Shown here: positions 27,656 through 37,452 of the stretch, one piece after another
Position numbering within the stretch: the stretch's first letter is position 1
Layout of the letters: each line of letters starts with the position of its first letter
From: Clostridia bacterium
GTDB lineage: Bacteria > Bacillota_A > Clostridia > TANB77 > CAG-508
Length of the DNA: 64,000 nucleotides
Assembly: GCA_022791475.1 (NCBI GenBank)
Contig: JAAVZD010000027.1
Span: forward strand, 24,272-88,271
Direction: 5' to 3'
Made by a program: the position numbers and the translations under genes
The notes under the pieces: model-generated
The model's database searches: none
Told to the model about the DNA's origin: nothing
The model's input: the letters and a program-made list of their open reading frames with translations, nothing else

Positions 27656-27979
27656 ATGGAAGAAAAGATTTTAAAAGAAATATTAGATGTAGTAGTAGAT
27701 ATAAAAACAGAACAAAAAGAAATGAAGCAAACAATGAATAAAATGGAGCAAAGATCAGATGGAATAGAACAAAGATTAGATGGAATAGAACAAAGACTAG
27801 ATAATGTAGAAGAAGAGCAAAAAGAAATGAAGCAAGTGCAAAATGTAATGTGTCAAGACATAAAATACTTGTTAGCTGAACAAGCCGATACAAAGAACAT
27901 TGTAATTGAACTTGTAAATAAAGTGGGTGAAATGGATTTAAACAACAAAGCCAAAATATATCAATTTTCAAAAAGATAA
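27656..27979 (+). CDS. Short coiled-coil protein of unknown function
   Basis: The 107-residue protein is almost entirely charged helix. Heptads run from about residue 5 to 75, with a duplicated GIEQRLD unit (SDGIEQRLDGIEQRLDNVEE) made by a 21 bp direct repeat in the DNA. Leu/Met/Val occupy the core positions, so a parallel coiled-coil oligomer is likely. Similar short coiled coils are widespread in Clostridia and phages, without a known function. The start ATG 27656 follows aaaggagg. It stands alone between recD2 and comF. Confidence 0.65.
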   Translation: MEEKILKEILDVVVDIKTEQKEMKQTMNKMEQRSDGIEQRLDGIEQRLDNVEEEQKEMKQVQNVMCQDIKYLLAEQADTKNIVIELVNKVGEMDLNNKAKIYQFSKR

Positions 27980-28002
27980 AAAATACATAAATAAAAATTA
28001 AA

Positions 28003-28050
28003 TTGCAGGGGTCATACTTTGGGCGACCTTTTCTACGAAGAAACTGCTAA
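28003..28050. repeat. Type C dispersed repeat (copy 6)
   Basis: ttgcaggggtcatac is followed by gggcgaccttttctacgaag and aaactgct. Just after it, acacgcttgaagcgtg recalls the palindromes around the ribosome-binding sites at 205 and 2265. Confidence 0.6.
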
Positions 28051-28107
28051 AATGAATAGTACACGCTTGAAGCGTGAATAGGGGCAAAGAAAGGAAGTGT
28101 TTTAAAC

Positions 28108-28785
28108 ATGGAAACTTTTAAAAATGCCCTTATTTTTTTATTAAATGAAATAATAAATGAGCTATATCCAAAACAATGTATAATATGTGGAAAATTATAT
28201 AGTGATGAAATATGTAGCAAATGTTATAAAACATTAGAAATAGTAGCAGAATCGCAAAAAAATAAAAATAAAAGTTTTAATGAACATATATACTTATTTA
28301 AATATGGAGGAACAATAAGAAAATTAATAATAGACTATAAATTTAATGACAAAGCCTACTTAAGTGATTTTTTTACAAAAATTATAATAAAAAATGAAAA
28401 AATATGTAGAAAAATAAAAAGTTATGATATAATCATACCAGTTCCAATACATAAAAAAAGAAAAAATGAAAGAGGATATAACCAAAGTGAACTTATAGCA
28501 AAGAAAATTGCAAAAAATACAAACCAATTACAACTAGTAACAGATAGTTTAATAAAACAAAAAAACACAGTAGCACAAAGCACACTAACAAAAGAGCAAA
28601 GAAAACAAAATGTAAAACAAGTATATAAAATAGCAAATAAACAAAAAATACAAAATAAGAAAATAATTTTATTAGACGATATATACACAACTGGAAGTAC
28701 AGTAGAAGAATGTTCAAAAATACTAAAACAAAATGGAGCAAAAGAAATTCTAGTACTAACAATAGCAAAAGACGAAATCAATTAG
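28108..28785 (+). CDS. comFC: ComF-family phosphoribosyltransferase-like protein
   Basis: The 225-residue protein has an N-terminal zinc ribbon (CIICGKLYSDEICSKC) and a type I PRTase fold with ILLDDIYTTGSTVEE as the PRPP loop, preceded by IIPVPIHKKRKNERGYNQ. ComFC is needed for DNA uptake in competent bacteria, where it works with the ComFA helicase at the cytosolic face. No ComFA gene is in the window. The neighbouring recD2 also concerns single-stranded DNA handling, a common linkage. The start ATG 28108 has aaggaag upstream. A type C repeat lies on each side. Confidence 0.85.
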   Translation: METFKNALIFLLNEIINELYPKQCIICGKLYSDEICSKCYKTLEIVAESQKNKNKSFNEHIYLFKYGGTIRKLIIDYKFNDKAYLSDFFTKIIIKNEKICRKIKSYDIIIPVPIHKKRKNERGYNQSELIAKKIAKNTNQLQLVTDSLIKQKNTVAQSTLTKEQRKQNVKQVYKIANKQKIQNKKIILLDDIYTTGSTVEECSKILKQNGAKEILVLTIAKDEIN

Positions 28786-28802
28786 AAGTCAGAATTCGAA
28801 AA

Positions 28803-28853
28803 TATTGTAGGGGTGTGGCCTTGTGTCCGCCTGTTCTTCGAAGAAATCACCCT
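28803..28853. repeat. Type C dispersed repeat (copy 7)
   Basis: attgtaggggtgtgg, then gtccgcctgttcttcg and aagaaatcaccct. It is followed by a partial duplication, attccgacatct and catccgatttctgacatct, just before the KAP gene. Confidence 0.65.
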
Positions 28854-28907
28854 AATTCCGACATCTAACATCCGATTTCTGACATCTGAAACAAAGGAGG
28901 AAAACAA

Positions 28908-30899
28908 ATGGAAGACCTAGTAGAAAGCATATTAGATTACATTAGAGCAGACTATACCGATTATGCCATAATGATAAATGGTGAATGGGGAAGCGGAAAG
29001 ACATATTTTTGGAATCATAAAGTACGTAACAAAATAGAAACCATGGAACTAAATGGCAAAAGATATAAAACAATATATATGTCATTATATGGTATTTCAA
29101 ACCTAGAAGAAATAAGTAAAAAAATATTTATAGAAACGACTCAACTAATGGATAAAAACCTAAAGAAATTCATGGGTAATAATGGACAATTAACAATACC
29201 AGAATATGCAAAAACAGGTTTAGACATGGCAAATTTCTTTGGAGTTACACAAAATGGAGACAAAATAGATTACAAAGAATTTTTCTCAACAGACGATAAA
29301 GTACTATGTTTTGATGACCTAGAAAGAGCAAATGTAGACGTAATAGACATACTAGGATATATAAATAACTTCGTAGAGCATGACCATATAAAAACAATAA
29401 TAATATGTAATGAAAAAGAATTATCAACAAAACTAAAAAATAGCAACCTAGAAATGAAAACCTTTATAGCAACATATCTTTTAGATAAAGAAGGAAGCCT
29501 AATAAAGAAAACAGATAAACCAATGGTAGAAAGAATACAAGACACCATAGAATATGTATTCGACAAAGCAAATGACTATGAAAGAATAAAAGAAAAGTTA
29601 ATAGGTGAAACATTTGAATATGCACCAGAGTTCAATTACATCATAAATGGAATATTGATGAGATATGAGAAATATCCAGATTTAATAAGATTTTTAAGAG
29701 AAAATACAAACCTTATAATATCAACCTTTAACAAAAGTGGAACCAGAAACCTAAGAATACTAAAGCATGCTTTAAATGACTTCAAGAAAATATTTGACAT
29801 GGTAAATAAATCATATCCAAATACAAATCATAGAGTAATGCAAACAATGTTAATATTCACAATAGCTATATCATTTGAAATAAAAGCAGGAAAAGTAACA
29901 AAAGATAAATTTGTAAACATAGGAAGCAACGAAGAATATAAAGCAATATTAGTATCATCAAGGGTATTTATGGACAATAGACAATTCTATATAAAAGAAT
30001 TTGATAACAACTATTATTATAACTTTAAAGCAGAATATCGTTTCTTCAAATTCATAGAAATGTATGTACGTACACGTATATTTAATATGAAAGTATTTAA
30101 AGAAAATATGGAAGTAATAATAAACACAGTAGATACAGACAAATTACCAGGATATAAAAGACTACTTACAGAAGAATACTGGAAAATTTCAGATGACCAA
30201 TTTGACAATATTATAGAAGAAGTATTAGAAGACGTAAAAAATGGAAGAATAAAACCAATAGAAATAGTAAAAATATTTGCATATTTTATGTATTTTATAA
30301 AAAAAGACTTAATATCATATGATATCAAAACAATAAAAAGTGTATTCATAAATGGACTTAACATATCATCATTAAATGCAAACTATTGTCCAAATGTAAA
30401 AGAAGAATTAGAGTCAATATCAGTAAAAGATATAGGATCAGATATGGAAGAAATATTAAAATACTTTGACAATGTAAATGAAACATTAAAAGACAAGATG
30501 TATAGAGAAAAAGCAGAAGAAGTATTTAAAAATGTACCAATGAAAATGGAATTATTCTACGATAAATTTGCAAAAGAATGTATGACTCTGCCAATCTTTA
30601 AATACTATGATGTATTCCAAATGTTCCAAAGAATATCATGTGCAAGCAATGAAGATATAGTAACAATAAAAGAAATGCTAGAAGAAAGAGCAAAAAAATA
30701 TACAAAAGAAATAGAACCAGAAATAAAGAATATCAGAAAATTAAAACAAGTAATGGACGATTATATAGATGGAAAAGAAAGCACAATAAAAATAGTAATG
30801 CTAGAAGACTTCTCAAAAGGACTAGATAAAATATTAGAATTATATAAAACACCACCATTTATGAACAACAAAAAGGAAAGCAACAATGCTAATGTATAA
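28908..30899 (+). CDS. KAP-family P-loop NTPase
   Basis: The 663-residue protein opens with a P-loop at about residue 25-35 (GEWGSGKTYFW) and has the KAP-type Walker B VLCFDDLERAN near 140, followed by a sensor-like IIICNEKEL. The rest is helical without recognisable enzyme motifs. No transmembrane pair interrupts the NTPase domain, unlike classic KAP proteins such as Kidins220. KAP NTPases occur in several bacterial defence islands, but many are uncharacterised; nothing adjacent proves defence here. It is a single gene bracketed by type C repeats (28803-28853 and 30912-30999), suggestive of a cassette. The start follows aaaggaggaaaac. Confidence 0.75.
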   Translation: MEDLVESILDYIRADYTDYAIMINGEWGSGKTYFWNHKVRNKIETMELNGKRYKTIYMSLYGISNLEEISKKIFIETTQLMDKNLKKFMGNNGQLTIPEYAKTGLDMANFFGVTQNGDKIDYKEFFSTDDKVLCFDDLERANVDVIDILGYINNFVEHDHIKTIIICNEKELSTKLKNSNLEMKTFIATYLLDKEGSLIKKTDKPMVERIQDTIEYVFDKANDYERIKEKLIGETFEYAPEFNYIINGILMRYEKYPDLIRFLRENTNLIISTFNKSGTRNLRILKHALNDFKKIFDMVNKSYPNTNHRVMQTMLIFTIAISFEIKAGKVTKDKFVNIGSNEEYKAILVSSRVFMDNRQFYIKEFDNNYYYNFKAEYRFFKFIEMYVRTRIFNMKVFKENMEVIINTVDTDKLPGYKRLLTEEYWKISDDQFDNIIEEVLEDVKNGRIKPIEIVKIFAYFMYFIKKDLISYDIKTIKSVFINGLNISSLNANYCPNVKEELESISVKDIGSDMEEILKYFDNVNETLKDKMYREKAEEVFKNVPMKMELFYDKFAKECMTLPIFKYYDVFQMFQRISCASNEDIVTIKEMLEERAKKYTKEIEPEIKNIRKLKQVMDDYIDGKESTIKIVMLEDFSKGLDKILELYKTPPFMNNKKESNNANV

Positions 30900-30911
30900 A
30901 AAATCATTTTA

Positions 30912-30999
30912 AATTGTAGGGGCGATTTTAATCACCTGTTCTTCGAAGAATTAACCTTAAATATAATCTGTAGAGGTCGCCACCTTCGGCGACCCGCAA
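30912..30999. repeat. Two adjacent type C repeats (copies 8 and 9)
   Basis: The first is aattgtaggggcgatttta with gttcttcgaagaatta; the second is tgtagaggtcgccaccttcg with gcgacccgcaata. They fill the gap between the KAP gene and the spoVT promoter region. Confidence 0.65.
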
Positions 31000-31099
31000 T
31001 ACCAAATTAAATTTGAAAAACAAAAAAATAAAATAATGCATAAAATTTCCCTCTTTTGTCATAATAAGATTAAAAGTTATGATAAAGGAGGGAAAAATT

Positions 31100-31651
31100 T
31101 TGAAAGCAACAGGTGTTGTAAGAAGAATAGATGATTTAGGAAGAATAGTAATTCCAAAAGAAATAAGAAGAACTTTAAGAATAAAAGAAGGAGATCCACT
31201 AGAAATATTTACAGATAGAGAAGGGCAAGTAATATTAAAAAAATATTCACCAATAGGAGAATTATCAGAATTTGCAACAGAATATGCGGATACGCTTGCA
31301 AAAACAACAGGGCATATAGCATGCATAACAGATAAAGACACAGTAATAGCAGTTTCAGGGGGATCTAAAAAAGAATATTTAGAGCAAAGTATAAGTAAAG
31401 ATATAGAAAAAATAATGGATTATAAAGAAGTATACGAAAGTAAAGAAAATAATAATATAGCACTTCCAATAACCAAAAATACTGAAGCAAAAAGAAACAA
31501 CTCACAAGTAGTATATCCAATAATATCAGATGGAGACGCAATAGGAACAGTAATATTGTTATCAAAGGACGAAAAAACAAAAATGAGCGACGTAGAGAAA
31601 AAAGTAGTTCAATCAGCAGCAAGTTTTTTAGGGTCACAAATGGAAGTGTAA
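31100..31651 (+). CDS. spoVT: Stage V sporulation protein T
   Basis: SpoVT is a forespore transcription regulator that tunes sigma-G genes. The N-terminal AbrB-type swapped-hairpin domain is clear (KATGVVRRIDDLGRIVIPKE, then IRRTLRI), and a GAF-like domain follows from about residue 55 to the end. At 183 residues it is close to the usual 178. I chose TTG 31100, 6 bp after aaaggaggg; an upstream ATG at 31079 would put the ribosome-binding site inside the gene. Its presence is the best evidence in the window that the organism forms endospores. Confidence 0.93.
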   Translation: MKATGVVRRIDDLGRIVIPKEIRRTLRIKEGDPLEIFTDREGQVILKKYSPIGELSEFATEYADTLAKTTGHIACITDKDTVIAVSGGSKKEYLEQSISKDIEKIMDYKEVYESKENNNIALPITKNTEAKRNNSQVVYPIISDGDAIGTVILLSKDEKTKMSDVEKKVVQSAASFLGSQMEV

Positions 31652-31708
31652 CGTATAGACACACTAGTAAAAAGTAAAGTAAATAGCACAAACCATTGGT
31701 TTGATGTA

Positions 31709-31763
31709 GGGGCTTAATCAGTAAGGAATATGTAAAAGTATTTACTGAATTATGCCCTTTTTA
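31709..31763 (+). terminator. Terminator downstream of spoVT
   Basis: gggcttaatcagtaa pairs imperfectly with ttactgaattatgccc and is followed by ttttt. The left arm begins gatgtagggg, so it may have arisen from a type C repeat. Confidence 0.65.
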
Positions 31764-31928
31764 TAATTTAATGAGTTTAGAAATTTTAACTACCACAATT
31801 CTTAAAAATTACATCAACATTACAACAATATTACATTTATATTATAAAAATCAAAAAACATTGAAAAACCTTAATAGTTGTAGTATAAATAAATTAATAA
31901 TAAAAGCGATAACAAAGGAGGAAATACA

Positions 31929-32180
31929 ATGATTAAAGAATATAAAGTAAATACAGCAGAGCCAATGGACGGGGGAGTAGAATTAGGAACAGCACAAATA
32001 TTACCTACTAAAATTAACAAATGGACAAAAGTTAAAAGCTTCTTATTCAAAGAAATAAAAATAGAATTAACACCATATCAACAAAAAGTATTTAAAGAAG
32101 TACATGATTTTTGGCATCAAGATATAACATGGAAAAAAGTAAAAGACTTTTTATTACAAGATATAGAAATAACATTATAA
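31929..32180 (+). CDS. Small protein with a duplicated W-KVK-FL motif (83 aa)
   Basis: I do not know this family. After about 30 residues containing AEPMDGGVELGTAQ, the protein has two related segments: WTKVKSFLFKEIKIEL and WKKVKDFLLQDIEITL. They are separated by 24 residues with TPYQQKVFKEVHDFWHQD. The duplicated helix-strand unit suggests a small two-repeat fold. The start ATG 31929 follows aaaggaggaaata, and a terminator follows at once, so it is a single-gene transcript. There are no membrane or export signals. Confidence 0.7.
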   Translation: MIKEYKVNTAEPMDGGVELGTAQILPTKINKWTKVKSFLFKEIKIELTPYQQKVFKEVHDFWHQDITWKKVKDFLLQDIEITL

Positions 32181-32182
32181 TA

Positions 32183-32214
32183 AAAAAGAATTCACAAATG
32201 AATTCTTTTTTTAT
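32183..32214 (+). terminator. Terminator after the 83-aa gene
   Basis: aaaaaagaattca faces tgaattcttttttt with a short loop. Confidence 0.85.
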
Positions 32215-32403
32215 TTAATACGAAAAAAATATTATTAGCAAATCATAAAAGAAATAGTAAATATAAAATGAAAAAATCAGAAGTAAAAAATAGATAACTT
32301 ATCAATAAATAACATAAAAAACAGGTAAAATTATGTAAATATATTGATAATTAAATTTAATAGTGATATAATTATAATAAGTGAAATTTAAAGGAGGAAA
32401 AAT

Positions 32404-33408
32404 ATGGAAAGGTCAACAATAAAATTTATAACAATAAGTATTTTATTATTAGCTATAATATTACTTCCTAATATAGTCTCAGCAGAAACACAAAATAGCA
32501 TAATAGTAAAACAATCAAATAATTATATAATATATAATGAAAGTATAATGAAAGAAGAGTTTACATTTGCGTTTGGAAATTCAAAAGAAGAGAAAGATTT
32601 AATATACTTCCCATCAGCAAAAGCAGAAAATGGAGAAGAAGGAAGAAATGTAGCATATATAGATGAAGAAACAAAAGCATATATAAATGAAACTGGAGAT
32701 ATTTTCTTTTTTGTAAAAAATAAAGCAGGAGAATATATACTAGAAGGACAAAAAATAGATATAAAACAAGCATTAGATAAAAAATATGTAGAAGAAACAA
32801 CAAAAAGGATAAAAGTAGATACAACAAAAAATAATGTAGAAGTAAAAGAAATAAATGGAGTAAAAACAGAAATAACAAAAGGAAAAGTAGTAATAACAGA
32901 TGATGCAAAAGCTAAATACTCATACATATTAATAAAACTACCAACAACAGGAGAAAATGACTATACAAAATTAATGAACTTAGCAGAAAAAATATCAAAT
33001 AAAGAAGAAGTAGAAAAACTAGACTTAATGGAAAAATTAAAATTGATGGAAAGTTTTTATACATTATATAAAGAAAAAGAGCCAAAATCAAATGACAGTA
33101 GTTGGTTACCAGTAGAAAACTTAGAGATAATGCAACCAGAAGATTCAAAAAATGAAGAACAATATATAGTATATATAAAAAGTGAAAACGGAGAAGAAAC
33201 AACAATAGATGCTCAATTTTTAACAAGTTATGAAAAATACACACCAATATATGAAAAAGAGACAATTAAAATAAAAGAAACAACAAAATTACCAGTAACA
33301 TTTGATAGTACAATAACACTAATTGTAATATTTGCAATAATAGTAGTAGCAATAATAGTACTTTTAGTAATAAGAAAAAAAGTAAGTAAAAAAGAAGAAA
33401 AGAAATAA
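32404..33408 (+). CDS. Secreted, C-terminally anchored surface protein of unknown function
   Basis: The 334-residue protein has a signal peptide at 1-27 (ISILLLAIILLPNIVSAET, cleavage after AET or SAE). A Lys/Glu-rich extracellular domain follows, with some coiled-coil near 190-225. The C terminus is LPVTFDST, a 22-residue Ile/Val helix, and RKKVSKKEEKK. That is the layout of a sortase signal, with the fourth and fifth positions read as Thr-Phe instead of Thr-Gly. It could be a variant sorting motif or a plain membrane anchor. It begins a surface locus with the adhesin at 33466 and the sortase at 36786. The start follows aaaggaggaaaaat. Confidence 0.75.
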   Translation: MERSTIKFITISILLLAIILLPNIVSAETQNSIIVKQSNNYIIYNESIMKEEFTFAFGNSKEEKDLIYFPSAKAENGEEGRNVAYIDEETKAYINETGDIFFFVKNKAGEYILEGQKIDIKQALDKKYVEETTKRIKVDTTKNNVEVKEINGVKTEITKGKVVITDDAKAKYSYILIKLPTTGENDYTKLMNLAEKISNKEEVEKLDLMEKLKLMESFYTLYKEKEPKSNDSSWLPVENLEIMQPEDSKNEEQYIVYIKSENGEETTIDAQFLTSYEKYTPIYEKETIKIKETTKLPVTFDSTITLIVIFAIIVVAIIVLLVIRKKVSKKEEKK

Positions 33409-33465
33409 TAAAAATGAGAGAAATATATTTAATTATATAAGAGTAATTAGAAATAGGAGGGAAAA

Positions 33466-36400
33466 ATGAGAGAAAGACTAAATTATAAGAGTAGAAAAAC
33501 TATTATAATTGTAGCAATAATATTGCTATTAATAGCAATAGCGTCAACAGGAATATATATGTTTACAAAAGGTAATGACGAAACAAAAGCCTTTACCGAA
33601 GGTAATACTACAATAGGAGATTCTGAAATAAATTTACCAGAAGAAAATAAAAATAGTAATTCAGTACAAGAGCCAACAATAGAACCAGAACAAGGTACAC
33701 AAAATAATAATGAAGTAACAACACAAACACCTACTGCACCAGAAACAACAACAAAACCAGTAACAGGAACAACAACTCAAACAACAGGAAATGTACCAAA
33801 TGAAGAATACGTAACAGAAAAAGAAGAAGAAGTAGAAAAACTAGTATCAGAAAGCTTTTTAGTAGGTTGGACACCAATAAATGTATCATCAATAACAGAA
33901 GATATACAATTAAACAAACCAAGCAAGGAAGCAAAATATGAAGTAACAAAAGTAGCAACATTAGTAAATGGTGAAGCAATAAAAAATGAAAATGGAGAAT
34001 TCAATACAAGAGTAAAAGCAGGAGATAAAGTTACATATGTAATAACAGTAAAAAATACAGGAAATGTAACAATACAAAACATAAAAGTAGTAGATGAACT
34101 AGCAAACTATGAAGAAACTATATCAGTTTTAGAAATAGGAGAGAGCAAAGAATTAACAGTAATATATGAAGTAAAAGAAGAAGACATGACTGAAAATGAT
34201 ACAATAATAAATACAGTAAAAGTATCAGATGAGGAAAAAACAGTAGAAGGAAAAGAAGAAATACCATCAAATCCAGCTTATAGCATACCAGTAGAGAAAA
34301 TATGGAATGATAATAATAATCAAGACGGAAAAAGACAAGAAGTAATAATAGGATTATATGCAGATGGAGAAGCAGTAGAAGGAGAAACATTAACATTAGA
34401 CGGAACAACATTAAAAGGTTATTTTGAAAATGTATTAAAATATAATAATGAAAATAAAGAAATAAAATACACAGTAAAAGAAGAGACACAAATTCCAGGT
34501 TATGAAACAACATATAGTGAAGATACATTTACAATAACAAATACACATACACCAGAAACAACAACTGCAAAAGTAACAAAAGTATGGAATGATAGCAATA
34601 ACCAAGATGGAATAAGACCAGAAAGCATAACAGTACAACTAAAATCAACAATAGGAGAAGAAAAAGCAAATGTAGGAGAGCCAGTAGAAATTACTCCAAA
34701 TGAAGACGGAAAATGGGAATATGAATTTACAGGTTTAACAAAATATGCAAATGGAGAACTAATAAAATACTCAGTAGAAGAAACAACACTAAATTCAGAA
34801 AAATACCAAGTATCATATGAAACAGAATTTGTAATAGAAGAAAATATAACAACAATAGTAGTAACCAACACACATACACCAGAAACAACAAGTGTAAAGG
34901 TAACAAAACAATGGTCAAACGAAAATAACACAGAAAGTAGGCCAAATTCAGTAATAATAGCCTTATATAATAAAGCAAATAAAGAAGTAGCAAGACAAGA
35001 GGTAACAGGAGCAAAAACAGTTAATAATACATGGACATACGAATTCACAAACTTACCAAAATATGTAATAGGAAGTGAAGGAGTATTAGAAAGTTATAGT
35101 ATAAAAGAAATAAAAGCAGATGGAAAAACAATCGTAAATGCTAATACACAATACGATGAAAACTATATAACAACATATAGTGGAACAAAAGTAATAAATA
35201 CATTCTTAAAACCAAATATAAGTGTAGTAAAAGCAGTAAATGAAGAAGTAGCAAGGCCAGGAGATATATTAACATATACAATAACAGCAAAAAACACAGG
35301 AAATAAAGAAGGAAAAGTAACAATAAAAGATACAGTACCAGAAGGAACAATATTAGAAGAAGATATAACTTTAAAAATAGGAAATAATGCTACTACAAAA
35401 TTAGAACAAGAAAAATTTGCAACAGAAGGTTATGAAATAAAAGTTCCAAAAAATACAACAGCAACAATAACATTTAAAGTAAAAGTAAATGTATATGCAG
35501 GAAATACTATTGAGAACATAGCAAAATATACAATTCCAGGAGAAGAAGAACAAGAAACAAAAGTAAGTACAGAAATAAAAGATTCAATAGTAACAATACC
35601 AACAGAAGTATCAGAAAAATATACTATATTACTATTAGATACTTCAGGTAGTATGAATAATAATACAGATACGATGAAAAGAATAGATGCATTGAAACAA
35701 TCAGCAATACAATATGCAACAAAATTCTTAGAAGGTTATAATAAAAACAAAATAAAGATAATAACTATTGGAAATTCATCAAGATTATTAACACCAGAAT
35801 ATACAAATGATATAAATGTTATAAAAAGTAAAATTAATGAAATAAGAATAATTCAAGGATCAACCATGACTAATATAGATGCAGCATTTGTACTAGCAAA
35901 TAAACAAATAAAAGAAGAAGATGCAACAAAAACAAGTATAATACTTATGACAGATGGAATTCCAAATTGGTATCAAGATGAAAACGGAGTTGACAAAGGG
36001 CCAGGACATGATGGACTACAATTTTATACTACAACTGAAGAAATGTTAAAACGTGAATCAAAAGAATATGCATTCAAAATTAAAGAAAGAGGTGCAAAAG
36101 TATATTCATTAATTTTTGGAATAAATCAAATAACAACTTCAAATGATAGCCAAAATAAAGTAAGAAAAATGCTACAAGAAATGTCAAGTGGTTATACACA
36201 AGGGTATACTGATGAAAATGAAGTAGAACATGAATCAACTTATGTAGATGGATATTATTATGAAGCAAACACACCAAGTGACTTAACAAAGGTATTCCTT
36301 GAAATATCAAAATCAATAGATGCACAAAGCACAGAATTTACAACTGAGCTAAATGGAGAAAACCTAATAATAAATCAAGGAATTAATAAAGGTCAAATAG

Positions 36401-36588
36401 TAGAATTATATGTAGATAAATATATTGAAGGAACAGAACCAGAAAAAACATTTACTTGGGAACAATTTATAAAACCAGAATATATAACATATGATGAAGA
36501 AAATAATACAATAACAATGAACTTAGTAGAATTTATGAAAGCTAATGATATAGAAATAGGACAAAAAGTATACTTTAGGTTCAGATAA
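33466..36588 (+). CDS. Multidomain adhesin: DUF11-like, CnaB repeats and a VWA domain
   Basis: The 1,040-residue protein is anchored by an N-terminal helix (about 13-35). A Thr/Pro/Glu-rich spacer reaches residue 110. A DUF11-like domain (TYVITVKNTGNVTIQNIKVV) is followed by three CnaB-type Ig domains at about 275-590 (units with KIWNDNNNQDGKR, KVWNDSNNQDGIRPES and KQWSNENNTESRPNS). A second DUF11-like domain spans about 595-700. A von Willebrand A domain at about 715-960 has the MIDAS motif LLLDTSGSMNN and LMTDGIPN. CnaB domains often form internal isopeptide bonds that stiffen fibres. No C-terminal sorting signal is present, so it is not an obvious sortase substrate despite the sortase gene just downstream. 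Start after aggaggg. Confidence 0.9.
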   Translation: MRERLNYKSRKTIIIVAIILLLIAIASTGIYMFTKGNDETKAFTEGNTTIGDSEINLPEENKNSNSVQEPTIEPEQGTQNNNEVTTQTPTAPETTTKPVTGTTTQTTGNVPNEEYVTEKEEEVEKLVSESFLVGWTPINVSSITEDIQLNKPSKEAKYEVTKVATLVNGEAIKNENGEFNTRVKAGDKVTYVITVKNTGNVTIQNIKVVDELANYEETISVLEIGESKELTVIYEVKEEDMTENDTIINTVKVSDEEKTVEGKEEIPSNPAYSIPVEKIWNDNNNQDGKRQEVIIGLYADGEAVEGETLTLDGTTLKGYFENVLKYNNENKEIKYTVKEETQIPGYETTYSEDTFTITNTHTPETTTAKVTKVWNDSNNQDGIRPESITVQLKSTIGEEKANVGEPVEITPNEDGKWEYEFTGLTKYANGELIKYSVEETTLNSEKYQVSYETEFVIEENITTIVVTNTHTPETTSVKVTKQWSNENNTESRPNSVIIALYNKANKEVARQEVTGAKTVNNTWTYEFTNLPKYVIGSEGVLESYSIKEIKADGKTIVNANTQYDENYITTYSGTKVINTFLKPNISVVKAVNEEVARPGDILTYTITAKNTGNKEGKVTIKDTVPEGTILEEDITLKIGNNATTKLEQEKFATEGYEIKVPKNTTATITFKVKVNVYAGNTIENIAKYTIPGEEEQETKVSTEIKDSIVTIPTEVSEKYTILLLDTSGSMNNNTDTMKRIDALKQSAIQYATKFLEGYNKNKIKIITIGNSSRLLTPEYTNDINVIKSKINEIRIIQGSTMTNIDAAFVLANKQIKEEDATKTSIILMTDGIPNWYQDENGVDKGPGHDGLQFYTTTEEMLKRESKEYAFKIKERGAKVYSLIFGINQITTSNDSQNKVRKMLQEMSSGYTQGYTDENEVEHESTYVDGYYYEANTPSDLTKVFLEISKSIDAQSTEFTTELNGENLIINQGINKGQIVELYVDKYIEGTEPEKTFTWEQFIKPEYITYDEENNTITMNLVEFMKANDIEIGQKVYFRFR

Positions 36589-36589
36589 T

Positions 36590-36629
36590 AAAAAAAGACA
36601 TAAGAACTAAAATTCTTATGTCTTTTTTC
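36590..36629 (+). terminator. Terminator after the adhesin gene
   Basis: aaaaaagacataagaa pairs with ttcttatgtctttttt around a short loop. Confidence 0.9.
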
Positions 36630-36785
36630 TTCTAAAACATACAATAGTAAAATAATAAAACAAAGAAGAATTAAAATTATGTAAACATATTTACAAAAAT
36701 TAGTAATAGTTGTATAATTATAATAGTTGAAATTTAGAGGAGGAAAAATACTACTTTTAATAGTAAGAAAAAAAGAGGAAAATAA

Positions 36786-37376
36786 ATGATGAAAAGAATT
36801 TGTGATATAATTTTAATTTTACTAGTTATAACAGCAATTATAGTTGGGGGAATAATAGGAACTGAATATATAAGAAGAGAAAAAAATGAAGACAAATTAT
36901 CAGCAGTAGTTGCACAAATAGAGAACATAAACACAGATATAAATGATAAGGAAAATAAACAAGAAACTATAAAATTAGATGGATATGATGTAGAAGGAAT
37001 AATAGAAATTCCTAAAATAGATATCAAATATCCAATAGTAAGTACAACAAGTGATGAAGCAATGAAAGTTGCTATTACGAAATTTTGGGGTGCAAATATA
37101 AATGATATAGGAAACTTTTGTATGGCAGGTCATAACTATAAAAATGGTACAATGTTTGGAAAAACAAAATACTTAAAAGTAGGAGACAAAATAAAAATGA
37201 CTGACTTAAACCTAAATACAATAGAATACGAAATATTCAAAATATATACAATAGACCCAAATGATATAACTTGCATAGAAAGTGTAGCACCTAATACAAG
37301 AGAAATAACACTTATAACATGTACAAATGGACACAAAAATAGGTTAATAACAAAAGCAAGAGAAGTAATAAAATAA
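36786..37376 (+). CDS. Sortase (class D-like)
   Basis: The 196-residue protein has an N-terminal membrane helix (about 6-26) and a sortase fold. IIEIPKIDIKYPIV leads to the catalytic His in FCMAGHNY, the Cys in ITLITCTNGH and the Arg in HKNRLITKA. Sortases cleave LPxTG-like signals and attach proteins to the cell wall. Length and motif context resemble small class D or E enzymes of spore-forming Firmicutes. Candidate substrates in the window are the cohesin-like protein at 52490 (IPQTGE) and perhaps the protein at 32404 (LPVTFD). It has its own transcript start region after the terminator at 36590. Confidence 0.9.
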   Translation: MMKRICDIILILLVITAIIVGGIIGTEYIRREKNEDKLSAVVAQIENINTDINDKENKQETIKLDGYDVEGIIEIPKIDIKYPIVSTTSDEAMKVAITKFWGANINDIGNFCMAGHNYKNGTMFGKTKYLKVGDKIKMTDLNLNTIEYEIFKIYTIDPNDITCIESVAPNTREITLITCTNGHKNRLITKAREVIK

Positions 37377-37390
37377 TTTGTTAATGCTGT

Positions 37391-37452
37391 AAAAAACGTC
37401 CAAATGAAAATGAGTGAAAAATATTCACTCATTTTCGTTTTGGACGTTTTTA
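37391..37452 (+). terminator. Long terminator after the sortase gene
   Basis: aaaaacgtccaaa faces tttggacgttttt, and inside it gaaaatgagtg faces cactcattttc. Confidence 0.9.

Noticed and set aside
27760..27815. Tandem 21 bp repeat as a mobile or CRISPR-like signature
   Set aside because: It is an in-frame duplication of coiled-coil heptads (GIEQRLD) within a gene; there are no spacers.
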